DNA from: Lepeophtheirus salmonis
Taxonomy: Eukaryota > Arthropoda > Copepoda > Siphonostomatoida > Caligidae
Direction: 5' to 3'
Assembly (NCBI RefSeq): GCF_016086655.4
Contig: NC_052139.2
Location: 28,586,002 to 28,650,001, forward strand
DNA length: 64,000 nt
Made by a program: the position numbers and the translations under genes. Position 1 is the stretch's first letter. Every line of letters starts with the position of its first letter. The notes beneath the pieces are model-generated. The model saw nothing but the letters and a program-made list of their open reading frames with translations, ran no database searches and was not told the DNA's origin. This document shows positions 1 through 10,978 of this stretch, piece by piece.

Positions 1-300
1 TCCCGGAGGCTGGATACAAAAATACCTGGTGAACAGTAAAGGAATCATTTTTCATCAAGACAACACCACACCTCACACCTATTTGATGACTTGCCAGAAG
101 CCCTGTTTAGCCAACACGCTTGGGGTTACAAATTTGCCCACAATAGAAGCCTGTGAAAATGGTTGTTCCAGTTTTTTGCCAATAGGGGCAAGGGCTTTAA
201 GAAAAAGGGCATTATGAAGTTGGATTATCGTTCGTAAGAAGTTATAGAATTGAAGTGGATATATTTGGCTTAAGTCGGAAGTTTGTAACACTTTTTATAA
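1..300 (+). pseudogene. mariner transposase, C-terminal remnant
   Basis: The plus strand keeps the second-aspartate block of a mariner transposase (FHQDNTTPHTYLMTCQKP, about 49-108). After a frameshift near 160 the typical tail follows: an EACENW-like block, a degraded FFANRGKGF stretch, GIMKL near 214, and a VIE..YLA ending near 270. In mariner this region holds the second catalytic Asp and the C-terminus; the PPYSPDL..SDY block with the third Asp is missing. The left part lies outside the window. There are stops and frameshifts, so it is dead. The family call is firm; the subfamily is not. Confidence 0.85.
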
Positions 301-2380
301 ATCATTAAAATAACTCAATACATACAAAATTACTCTTCTGTACCCAAGTCAGTATGGAGGATAACACTGAAAAATAACAAAAGGAAATGAGAAAACAGGA
401 TTTTTCTTTTTCTATCTATTTTGCTTAATAAGAAAGACAAGCCTGTTTGTGTAACAGAAAATTGAAACACTTTTTACAGAATAAAAATAGAAAATAACAG
501 GTTGTTATTGCGTATAACCTATTCTTTAATTTAAATTTCTATTGGGGCATTAACATGTACTAGGGGAATGTAAGAATAAACGTAGTAATCTGACCCTTTG
601 CATAATAATTTGGGGAAAAGCAGCTTAATTCTGATGGCGTTTCATTAAATCAGATACAAACCGTCGTGAGAGAAAGGAAAAATCAAGGAAGTCAACACAA
701 ATCCCACTCCTTATAAAACACGGATGTATAGAATTGAATCGTAACTATTCTACATGAGTCGAACAAGGACTTACAAATATTTATTATATCCACAACAAAT
801 CCTCAAGAAGGTATGGAAAATCAATATGGCAACCCTGACAATTCAAAGAAGTTTAATATGGCGGGGAACTGCTTAACTGACATTACCTTTATTTAAACCA
901 GCTGTAAACAGCAGTGAGAGGAAGAAAATCAACTGAAATCCCACTCAGTATATAACATTAAGAAAGGAAATTGTTTCATTGATAGTTTCTGCATGAAAGG
1001 CACAGCACCGTTGTACAAAAGCTTTTTTTACTTGAGGTTGTCTTGATAAAACAGAAACAAAGCAAAATTTGTTCTCGTTTCCTTTGACGAGACTCTTACA
1101 AAAGAAATCCACTTCCCAAAACTCTTGAATACTTAAAAAATGCTTACCCAGGTAGTTTTGGAGAATACTTTCACTTTCAATCTAATCAATACTTACACTT
1201 TCAGTTCTCACTCAATAAAAGTAAAATTTCAATTGACGGGTTCCCTTTCTTTCTACGCAGGTGAGTAAAAGGTTTACAAATAAATAATATATTTGGTTAG
1301 AAGTTGATTCCAGATTCAATTAGACTTGTAACAATATTAAGAAATCAATTACACATTTTTTTTTATAAACACATAATCACCGTTTACTAATTCTATGTAT
1401 GCAATAGCAGAATTCCAGAAAGAAGCAAATTATAAAATCCTCATCATTTTGTTTTCAAAAGCCAAAAACTACTCTTAAGTAGTAAATAAGTCAGGGGTGG
1501 GCATGCAGTAAGGACAATATAGGGGCATTATCAATGAAATAGTTTTCTTCGAATAGGAGACAAAACAAAGCTTACTTCAAAAGGAATATTTTACTAAAGA
1601 GTTTCATTACATTGGATGGAAGAAGTTTTTCACTGCTCCTCACAGGGTCTTTCGGTTGATTATTATGTCTGATTATGCAACTCCTTAGTTCTTCTAGAAG
1701 TATACGATGATTCTGTAGAAGATCTGAAGAAATTTCTGTACTCTTGAGCAAAGAGGCATTTATAGTATAGTATTATTATATAGTTCTGAGACATTCCCTT
1801 CAAACTCTAAATTATACACTTTAATATTATCATTTTAGTAGTCAATGATACTTATAAATGATGTATATTCACTATCATGCTCGGGTTGGTCTAGGAAGAG
1901 GCGTAGGAGAACAGAGTTAGATCAGAAGGATTGGCCACACTCAAGGCACAGTTTTTTTCAGACCAATTTTTCAATGCTGTGAGGTTGAACTGGGAAATTA
2001 TTTGCTAAAAAATAAAGCGTTAAAGTAAAGTGGCACTACAAATACATGAACTTCTTTTTTTTTCCAAAAAGAAGAAGGACCAAATGTAGTTCTTTTACAG
2101 GCGCTAGAGGGTGTTTTGATGAAACAGCTGTTTCAAAATAATAACAAATACCTTGTATTATTTATAAATCATTTATTAAATGGAGTGAGTTCTTGAACTC
2201 ATTATGAATTATGAGTCATTGCGGACGAAAGTCTTGGTTCGTGAATCGTGGATTTTGTATTTGTTTGAACACTAGAACAATGCTGAGTCAAGCTGCTTCC
2301 AGATTTCCCCATTATCTCTTCATCGAGGAGTGTGTCTGTGTCTCGCATCAAGTCTCAAGTACTTCTTATTTGTAGATGCT
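301..2380. other. AT-rich stretch without a recognised gene
   Basis: I read both strands and saw no convincing open frame, transposase motif, tRNA or terminal inverted repeat here. The sequence is AT-rich with short homopolymer runs. It may hold intron or unrecognised repeat DNA. Confidence 0.5.
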
Positions 2381-2587
2381 TTAGTAAAAAAAACTATGGG
2401 ATTCAAAATGATTCTTACAGACAAACGAATAGATTTTAGGTTTCCAATCAAGTCGATACTTAAGATTACTAATCCATTTGTTTCTTCTTTCTAGTTCCTT
2501 TGGATTTTTTGGTGGGGGAAATCTGAAGAATTGAATCCGTCCTTGAAGCTTTTGATTCTTGCTATCGGATCTGTTGCATCCACCCAT
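2381..2587 (-). CDS. THAP zinc-finger-like domain, N-terminal fragment
   Basis: A 68-codon minus-strand frame begins MGGCNRSDSK and matches the layout of a THAP domain (C2CH zinc finger that binds DNA). It has an N-terminal Cys at residue 4, FFRFP near residues 20-24 (the FxxFP core), a Trp in NKW, and the block WKPKIYSFVCKNHFE, which corresponds to the P..YS.ICS.HF end of THAP with the last Cys and His. The second Cys of the first pair is not visible, so metal binding may be lost. THAP domains head P-element transposases and host chromatin proteins. No transposase core follows downstream. It could be a first exon of a host gene or a transposon relic, and I cannot decide between them. Confidence 0.6.
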   Translation of the reverse strand: MGGCNRSDSKNQKLQGRIQFFRFPPPKNPKELERRNKWISNLKYRLDWKPKIYSFVCKNHFESHSFFY

Positions 2588-2780
2588 GGCTTATTAATGA
2601 TGACTATATTTGTTTATACGATGGATGTATAACTACTTAAGAAAAATGAATGGTAACTTTTGGTAATGATGTAGAAAAGAAGAGTTTACTTACTATAAGT
2701 TGTAATAATTTAATTTAAACTAAATAATGCAAACAAATAAGCGAATAAGACATCGTAGATTGAGGTTGGGAATATAACTT

Positions 2781-2835
2781 TGTACTGAATACTAGTGACT
2801 AGATATAATATATCCACTTACTAGTATTCAGTACA
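2781..2835. repeat. perfect 16-bp inverted repeat
   Basis: The arm at 2781-2796 (TGTACTGAATACTAGT) is the exact reverse complement of 2820-2835, with a 23-nt AT-rich spacer. It could extrude a cruciform or mark the ends of a tiny foldback element. No gene context explains it. Confidence 0.8.
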
Positions 2836-5800
2836 CTTATTATATGTTTATTCTAATTCATCCTTCATCAACTCCTCTTGACCTGTTTGAATGAAATGTT
2901 AAATGGTAAAGCGACATCTAACGTTAAAAAAATAAACTATTTTATGTCCAACAACTTTTTTGTTTACATTTGCTTTGTTGCGCTACTTTACTATAACGCT
3001 TTACTAAAAACCAGTCCAAAAAAAATGGAAGAAGATGAAATTGTTGCTCTGTCTCGGCTATTCAGGCCCCGGCAGTCATACCAGATATTTGTTGTGTAAA
3101 ACAAACAAATTTATTTAAAAAGAAACAATTTGATATTGAAAGAATTAATGAATTCGCACCAAGAGTTTGAAGCAAAATGGCAATCTGTTACTTCTCAACA
3201 AAGTGCAAATGAGATAGGAACGTTGATTTCATGAAAAAAATGGTATAAATAATGTTAATAACTGGAGTTAATTATCGATAAATATTCAAAGAGATTGTCA
3301 TTATACCAGAAGTTGAAGAAAAAAAGTCAAATCAGAGTTGACCCAAATGATTGAATTTGGAGAAAGAGCTAAAATTGTTATGAGAAGCCATCTAATATCA
3401 GATGTAGTTTCTACTTTAAAAAGACGGTCCAAGATGAATCAATAAATGTTGGAAGATACAAGTACGGGAGAGTGAAAATACTGTGAAAGATATTTAATTT
3501 CTGTACTGATGGCTATAAGTTTTATAACAAAAACAAACCATAAAGAGTGTTCTGAATGTTAACGCAAAATTTGAAAGCAAAATAAACAATAGGTGTTGGG
3601 AATTTCAAAAAACAAGATAATAAAGTCGAAGCTCCGAAATATGATATTTCTACTTGTCAGGCAACAAAAGCCCACCTCATATTCAGGAACAAAATATAGA
3701 TTAGAGTGAAATAACCATAGTTCAACCAAGAGTACAAATAAATGTATTTAGCCATAAAATGGACTACAAATAAATATCTCACAAATATCCTACAATATGT
3801 CCTGCGATATGATTGAAAGATTTAAACTGATGTTATTTCTAAATTATATATTTTAAATATCTTGAAGTGCCATCTTTTATAATGGTCTTTTTCATTTTGG
3901 TTTGTATACATGTTTTAACGAACTATTTGTCGACTATATTTTCTTATATTAAAATAAGATTGTAAAACCTCAAATGTATGCGAATAAAGGACAAAAATAA
4001 CTTTTTTCTCTATGAGGATCCATGCAATGGCTGATACGGGGGCTGAACTTGCCTTTTGCGAGGAGAAAATTTTATTCAACCTGGGTTACAGCTGCAAGAC
4101 CTTATAAAAGTTATAGATCAAGATATGGTAGTGAAGGTGGGAAAGTTAATAACACTTGTGATATTTTACTTTGCAGATAATTAAAGATGTCCAACAAAAC
4201 GAAAATAAATTCTAAAATTGTAATTAGATTGTTGGTAATGCAGGTGTCAGAATATCTGATAGCCGAGTACAACCCTTGCACAAAATTATTGAATCAATTC
4301 GTTCCTTCCCATCTCCTAAGTTGATCACGGATATTCGGTTATAGTTCGGATTAGTTAACCAGGTGGCTCATTATTGACAAATGAAAGGAATATGTATTTG
4401 CCATGTGTAGTAATCAATCTTCATTACTCATTAAATAATTTTCTTAAAGTGGGTTAAGTGCTTTTATTTTGATTGCTTTTGTGAAATTGTGTTCATAAGG
4501 ACTCATTTCATTGGTGTTGGATCTTTAGGGTAGTATCCTTTTATCTTATTATTAAATAACAAGTTAGTTATGATCCCTAGGATATAATGCTTCATATCAT
4601 ACGTCTTCAAAAATGCAAGAGAAGAAGTTCTTTTAGTTGACCTTTATTCAAAAGAATCACGGCGCCCAACTGATAGACCATCAGAGGGGTAGGACTTCAC
4701 GCATACTTTATTCAAGAGCTGTATGAAAAGGAAATAATTTAAAGACGAACGAAGAAAAGACTATTGACTCGGAAAGAAGATATAAATGCATAATTTTGTT
4801 GTAAAACAACAAAATGATGCAGATAAATTTCTTTCGTTTTCAATTATATTCATGTGTACAAATGTAATATCTATAGGACATCTTCTCCTAAGTAAATGAA
4901 AAAGAATTGATCATAATAATGAATACGTTTTTCATACACATCGGATTTTCATTAGTTCATAACTCGGAATTGATTAATGCAAACCCGTCTCGGACCAAAT
5001 AGTATAAGGATTTGAATTAGTGTCATGAGAAATTGCACTCAATAAAAACATTATGAGTAATGGATGTATTCTTGATCATAAAACAATGATTCGCGAGGTT
5101 AGAAGTAACTACATACTTTGATGCTCTGGAAAATCTGCATAATGAACGATCCTTGCATTCAAGGAGATGAGATCCAGTGAGTAAGGCACAAAGAGGCGAG
5201 ATCCCCTTACTGAGTGTAGCCTGAAGTTGAAGATCAGGTCTGAGATGAGAAGTCCTGTTTTAACGTGTATGGATATCCCAATGGGAGAATATGACTTTTT
5301 TTAAAGACGAAGGATCTGTGGATGCAGATTCATATATATCCCAATGTTCCCTTGGAAAGATCCATGCAAATCCCCATAAATTAAATGTCTTGATACATAG
5401 TACCAACACTTTGCTTTCCTCCCCTTCCCATTGGATTAGTCACAATTATTTGAATCAATACCTCCTCAGCTAATAGTTACGCCGTCACAGGTAATTATAT
5501 TTATTATATAATATAATTCAATACATTAACAGGGAATATTGAAATGAGAACATTAATATCGTATCAGGATATAACCAGTGATGAATTCGATATTTCTTGT
5601 TGATATGTTTAAAAAAGGAAACCGAAAATTAACGTGGTAAACCTCACAATTTGAAGAATGCTTCAGAGTAGAATAGCTTAACTGTCATGACGTTTATTAG
5701 ACTAGCTGTGATTCAGAATCAAACCACTGAGAAATATGGATACCTATTATAAACGATCGGAACAGCGGGATAGAGACCGATTAAACAAAGCGTATTGCCA

Positions 5801-6364
5801 TTTTAAGTACGTTAATATTATATTAATTCAACTAAAACCTACTATTTCCAAAGTCTGTTCTAAATAGTCTCTAATTATTTGATTTTAAACCGCAAAACCT
5901 AACCAAATAAGGAAATTTGTGTTTAATATAGTAATAATTATTTTTTATAGTACAATTTTAAAAACTGAAATATATTGTTAAAATTCCTTGTTGGATGTGT
6001 TTGATAGTTAATGCATAATAAAGTTTTTTTTTAACAATTTAATTTTTAATATGATTGTATAAAACAAAACATAAGTTACTACTTTCAAAGCTCTCCATTT
6101 TTGCTAGGAAATCGATAAAAAGAAGCTTCTTATGTTCTTTAACATCTTCTTAAGCAACATTTTTAATTTTATAAGATGGAACTATTCATGTAGATGACAT
6201 CCATTTTTAAAAAATAAAAAAATTATGTTATAAAATAAATTTAGAAGATTTATACGGGTAATTATAGTGAGTGATATTTATATTGTTTATAAATATTTAC
6301 ATTAACTTTTTTAAATCCAAAATATTCCACAAAAAACAAACAAAGTATTGCTATTCTATTCAGA
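2836..6364. other. AT-rich stretch without a recognised gene
   Basis: Short open frames here (for example 2878-3099 and 5291-5473, both plus) have low-complexity or unfamiliar translations and no neighbouring splice logic. I recognise no domain. Part of 3140-3500 reads like a decayed coding stretch (a KTVQDESINVGRYKYG-like run), but I cannot name it. Confidence 0.4.
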
Positions 6365-6485
6365 CCATGAGCTAGTCAAGTGACGTACAACATAATTGGA
6401 AAATGTTGTGTAAGGTTTTTGGCTGCTTTAATACAATATGAAGCTCCGTTGGTAATGAAAACCATCAATCTGAAATCTCAGCCAA
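6365..6485 (-). pseudogene. possible Tc1/mariner transposase scrap
   Basis: The minus strand reads ITNGASYCIKAAKNLTQHFP, which resembles the block around the second catalytic Asp of the DD37D transposases elsewhere in this window (QDGA..H.AAKT..FL..NFP), with QD changed to TN. Only this block is visible, so the call rests on a short similarity. Confidence 0.3.
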
Positions 6486-9065
6486 GAACGTTGCTGATAT
6501 TTTTTACTGCAACACTTTTATTGTCGGCTTTGCTAACATTTTCCAAATTAATCAGATAAGTACGACCCAAAAAATAACCATATAAAGGAACAATCAACAC
6601 AACACAAGAAACGTAATGAATTATTATACTTACAAAACCAAATCTGTAGTCAATACTTTATCTCAAATGGTACACAGGATTTTATACCCAAAGTGGAGCT
6701 CCTCGAACAATGACTTTCCTGGCGTATTGTCTGTTGTGAAACTACACATCAATGTTATAAAAAGGATATAATGTTTTTACCTACTTTTATTTCAACAATT
6801 ATTTTTCCCTAGAGATATTTTTGGCTTGTGTTGAACGGGTTTTATAGCGATGTGTTACTAAATTTCCTTTTTGTTATAACACTCCACCATACGTATATAT
6901 CTGTTTATGGGATTCTAGTCAATGATGTACTTATTTTGCTTTCCAACTTTTATTAAGTATTTATATTTTTGCTGTTTTAGATGATCTGATTTTAAAATTT
7001 AGAATATAGATACGCCTACTGACCAAGGGGGAAAAAATATAGGAGAATTTGACTGATCATGATGGTGTCAAAATATCTGCCAATTTGGAGCATTTTAAAC
7101 ACCTTTACACTTTCGAACATACATATGAAAAATATATATAAACTCTCTGATAAAGATTTGAATCCAAAACCAATTGAAAGATCAAACTGTTTTGTTAGCT
7201 AATTGATTTTTCATGATTCAGCAATGAATTGTTTCAAATTATATTAAAAAGAACATGGAGAATGATCAAATACAGTGGAGTTCTTAGAGTTAGCAAAATA
7301 TTTTGGAACACAGTGAATGTCAAAAGTATTATGCCGCTAAAAGACTGCTTGACGAAAGAAAATAAGTAGTCTCCATTGGAAATAGTTAATATTTCATGAC
7401 ATTCAAGCGTTGGTTTGAAGAAGATTGGTACAAAAGCAATCACTGTGTTTAACCAAAAAATATTTTATGCCTTAAAAATGGTAATAGGAAAACGGTCATG
7501 GAGAAAATTGCCAAAGAGGAAAATTCCAGAGAGAATTTTCTTTGAAATTCAATCAAATCTTCTAATAAATCGATCGAGAGGAGGGGGGGATAAATACGTT
7601 AGGGCCTCCTAAAATATTGTTGAATAATCTCCGCCGTCGGATTGACCAATATCCTGGGGTAGTGAGGGATTGTTAAGAACCACCGCCAAGGCATTATTAA
7701 CATGAAAGGAACCACTCTTATATCAAAAAATAGTTACAAGCCCTCGAGTTGTGCGGGGTACTTGGGGGTACTCTTGGATCCTTAACAACCACCGCCAAAG
7801 CATTTCATACATCCAAAGAACTCCTTTTTCAAAGAACTACTTTTTAGCGATATTGAATGATGGAATAAAAACTATGGGGTTATTCTTGTCCCGGCTAGGG
7901 AATGTTGCTTTCAAAATAAAAGCTTAAATACACTTTGAATGGGGATTTTTTATTCACGTAATCCTAAAGAATAAGGTGCCTGGATTCCTTGCAATCAAAG
8001 GTCTTAAAAATAAAATATCCCATGCTGGTCAGGAGATCACATGTGCCTAATGTTATAGTTTTGGTTCACTTTGTTACCATGTTACCAAGCTACCAATTAC
8101 CAAGTAGACAAGATGTGGAAATCTTCACCTATTGAGACGATCGAAGTTGAAGAAAAAACTAAGATTTTGATGCATCTGTTGAGAAGAATATAAGTAATGC
8201 TTCTGATTGTAATGGAAAGACATTAGAATATAATAAATGAAACTAATATTTTAGTCAATATTGGCCGACCTTGTAAAGATAACAGTTGCGAGAAGGAAGT
8301 GAATAGTTTGAATGTAGAACCAAACTGTGACACAGTATATAGGAGATTTTTTTTTGCCCTAAAACAATGAATGCATTTCGGAACAAGGAGAATGCCCAAC
8401 TGGTGATAATTTGAAGCCAAAAAAAACAAAAAAAAACCCAAGAAGATCGTCAATATAACTGACTACATCATATCCCCTGGAACAGAGTGTGGTTCTACTT
8501 ATAAAAGAACATCTCCTGATTCAGGGTTGTCCCCCAATAGTAAGGAGAAACTCCTTTAAAAGCACCAAAGAATTAAAAAGGGTTCTTGTGGGACAAAATA
8601 AAAAAAATAAAAAATCATGACCCTTAACTTTTACATACATAACAGAGCCACACAGACTTCAATGAATAACAAGTCCATTTCTTAGAATCAGAAAAGGAAT
8701 AAAATTATACAAAGAATAGTCTTTGCAGAATCGCAAATCCATGCAATGATGATAGGAAACCTAGCACTAAAGCGAGATATAGTATGCTTACAGGATATAA
8801 ACTATTGTCTAAGGTATTGTCTTCTTGTTTCATTTCATGTTCTTTTTGCCTTTCATTGAATTACTCAAGCTATTTTACTGGATCTAACTTGCACCGAGGT
8901 ATCCTCACACTGGTATCTAATTCCTTGGAAACTTCTAAAAGCATTAAGACATATTCCAATAAGAGTGATTGACATAAGATTAGGTTATACACAACCAACT
9001 CCAAATTAAATAATATAATGAAATATGAAAAGTCGTCATTGTTTTTTCAATCCATAATTAATAGC
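6486..9065. other. stretch without a recognised gene
   Basis: It contains an open frame at 7415-7612 (plus, 65 codons, basic, unfamiliar), the direct repeat at 7667-7824, and otherwise AT-rich sequence with no transposase motif or RNA gene that I can see. Confidence 0.4.
7667..7824. repeat. imperfect direct repeat, period about 109 bp
   Basis: The block at 7667-7715 recurs at 7776-7824. Both read GGAT..TTAA.AACCACCGCCAA.GCATT, followed by a similar A-rich tail. Only about 49 bp of each unit is clearly alike. It looks like a local duplication in non-coding DNA. Confidence 0.6.
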
Positions 9066-9172
9066 TAGAAGACAGAGAAACGCCCTCTGATTCTGATTGA
9101 TGATTTAAATGTAGACCTTAAAAAAATAAAGCAAATCCTACCCAAATCTAACCATACTTGAGAAATTAATCC

Positions 9173-9805
9173 ATGAACTTCACTAAGTTGATCTGTTCGT
9201 ACAAGCCCTCTGCTATCTACAAGCTTCTTAACTACCCCAAGACCACGGTGTACCGGATCTTCAATGCGTGGGAGGTTGAGGGGAAGGTCTGCTGCAAGGC
9301 CCACAACATGAGAAGTGACCGAATTCACACTCCCCGCTTCCTTGAAGGCCTCCGGAAGTCCATTAAGGCTTCGCCGGGGACTTCCTTGTCCAAGTTGGCC
9401 AAGAACCTTGGAGTGAGCAAGCAACTGGTCTCCAAGGCTGTGAATGAGGACCTCGGGTACAGGTCATACCAAATGGCCAAACAAAACATCCTCACGGCAT
9501 CCATGAAGGCCACCAGGCTCACCAACGGTAAGCGTCTCCTCAATGACTTGAAGATCCAGGGAGGAAAAATCATCTTCTTCTCCGACGAGAAGAACTGGAC
9601 TGTCGACAGAAGCTACAACGTCCAGAATGACAGATGGCTTGCCAAGGAGAGAGAAGAGGTCCCTACAGTCTTCACCACAAAGTTCCCAGTCTCCATTACG
9701 AGGGAGTTTAATGCTGTCGATTCCGCGGAAGTCATCAGGGAATACAAATCCTTTAGGAGCAGGATGGAGAAGATGGTGGCTGCTGAGGGAGGACCTGTTG
9801 AATAA
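9173..9805 (+). CDS. truncated DD37D-type Tc1/mariner transposase with an intact 210-codon frame (family B)
   Basis: An uninterrupted frame holds the DNA-binding half of a Tc1/mariner transposase. The first helix-turn-helix lies at about residues 12-38 (YKPSAIYKLLNYPKTTVYRI), the second at about 69-90 (LSKLAKNLGVSKQLVSKAV), and the first catalytic Asp is in FFSDEKNWTVD near residue 138. Directly after TTKFPVS (about residue 175) the frame jumps to the C-terminal tail (ITREFNAVDSAEVIR..FRSRMEKMVAAEGG). About 110-120 residues with the second and third catalytic acids are missing, compared with roughly 330-350 residues for the family. The deletion is in frame and no stop interrupts the ORF. It cannot catalyse transposition, but it could still bind its terminal repeats. 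The start is the first ATG after an in-frame stop. Codons are more GC-rich than the surroundings, which suggests a young copy. Confidence 0.85.
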   Translation: MNFTKLICSYKPSAIYKLLNYPKTTVYRIFNAWEVEGKVCCKAHNMRSDRIHTPRFLEGLRKSIKASPGTSLSKLAKNLGVSKQLVSKAVNEDLGYRSYQMAKQNILTASMKATRLTNGKRLLNDLKIQGGKIIFFSDEKNWTVDRSYNVQNDRWLAKEREEVPTVFTTKFPVSITREFNAVDSAEVIREYKSFRSRMEKMVAAEGGPVE

Positions 9806-9919
9806 ATCTATTGTTTAATATCATGTCTAACTTTTTCATATGTACAAATACACTCCAAATTCCATTTTTATCAAGTAGGTTGAATTTTAAGATAGTTCCA
9901 ATTTATCGTGGACACACTG
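9173..9919 (+). mobile_element. internally deleted Tc1/mariner element, right end defined
   Basis: The right end is a plausible terminal inverted repeat running inward from CACTG at 9919 (inward reading CAGTGTGTCCACGATAAATT), followed by the TA target at 9920-9921. I could not find the matching left repeat upstream of 9173, so the left end is truncated or too decayed to see. A poly(A) run starts at 9928, just outside. Confidence 0.6.
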
Positions 9920-9945
9920 TAGTTACAAAAAAAAAAAAAAAAAAA

Positions 9946-10560
9946 GAGCTCCCCAGCTTAGGTACAAGTCAAGAATATGGCACTTGAATGTGATCTTCAA
10001 ATTTTCATCACCGCATTTCAAATCACCGTCTACGCTGTTAGCAAGTAAGAAACGCTGGAGAGGAAGAAAAAAGTCAAAAAGGAAAAACTGGACCCCGAGG
10101 AGTTAAAGAAAGAACCAGCCCTTGCCAATCCCCTCAAGTCCAGGAGGGCCCATATAAGAGATCTCAGGGTTTCACTCCAGAATGGTCAAAGAGCAGAAAA
10201 AAAGTGAGAGGAAAGAGCTTTGGGAGGGTGGAGAGGCCATTTCTGACACCAACAATGAAAGAACCCCGTCTCCTCCGTTGCAATACTATTTTGAATGAGT
10301 CTTGTGAGTTCTTTTGAATTCTCTTTTAACACTTTTGCGCCCCAGAACTTTTGCATGTCCAGAGGAAGGCCTGCAGTGTCCTGTATTCAAACATCGAGGT
10401 ACTGAAAGTCACTTTTGGCCAGCACTGGGACGCCATTATAAAGTACTACATCTGCAGCGGGTGCAAGACCTTCGGCTACTTCCTGGAACCCATCATTCAG
10501 ATTTTAATGGAAGACTCAGTAAATTAGTTAACATTTGGTTTCCGCTGCTTAAATAGCCTC
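9946..10560 (+). mobile_element. family A Tc1/mariner deletion derivative, copy 1
   Basis: Decayed coding on the plus strand holds an LE.D.x.RI.IHEL-type helix-turn-helix start (about 9980-10060), then a RAHIRDLRVSLQ-like second motif (10145-10185), and then, after a deletion, the C-terminal tail (EGLQCPVFKHRGTE, IKYYICSGCKTFGY near 10436-10475). The central catalytic block is absent. The same fused structure recurs at 15.8, 18.2, 39.1, 48.7 and 54.7 kb. Neither terminal repeat is clear in this copy. Confidence 0.7.
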
Positions 10561-10978
10561 AGCACCCTTTAGCTTGAAAATGTTTTATTGAAATTTTTTA
10601 CGTACTCTAAAACGTTTTAAAAGATAGACATTTGTAAAGGATTGAAATATTTTCGAAACCAATAACCCAAGATGTTATTGTAAAGCCCGGTCTGAGTGAA
10701 GTCACAGGCAACCCTCAAACAATTATTCACTATTTTGAGACTAGAACTAACAGTATTGATCTAAATGCAATGACCTTCTACATACACTAAAAAGGTGTTT
10801 GTCAACCAATTAATTAAATATATTGACTTATACGAAAGAATAAGGTTTGTTTTTAATAATCCAATGCTACATACAAATTAGAATCAAAACATGACTAATT
10901 GAAGGGAATATATAATTGATAAATATGTAATTTTTTTTTTGGAGTCACGTAATATAATGAAACTGAATTAATCATAAC

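Noticed and set aside
9065..9424. 119-codon minus-strand frame
   Set aside because: It overlaps the plus-strand transposase frame 9173-9805 in antisense, and its translation has no known motif. It is a shadow of the GC-richer transposase codons.
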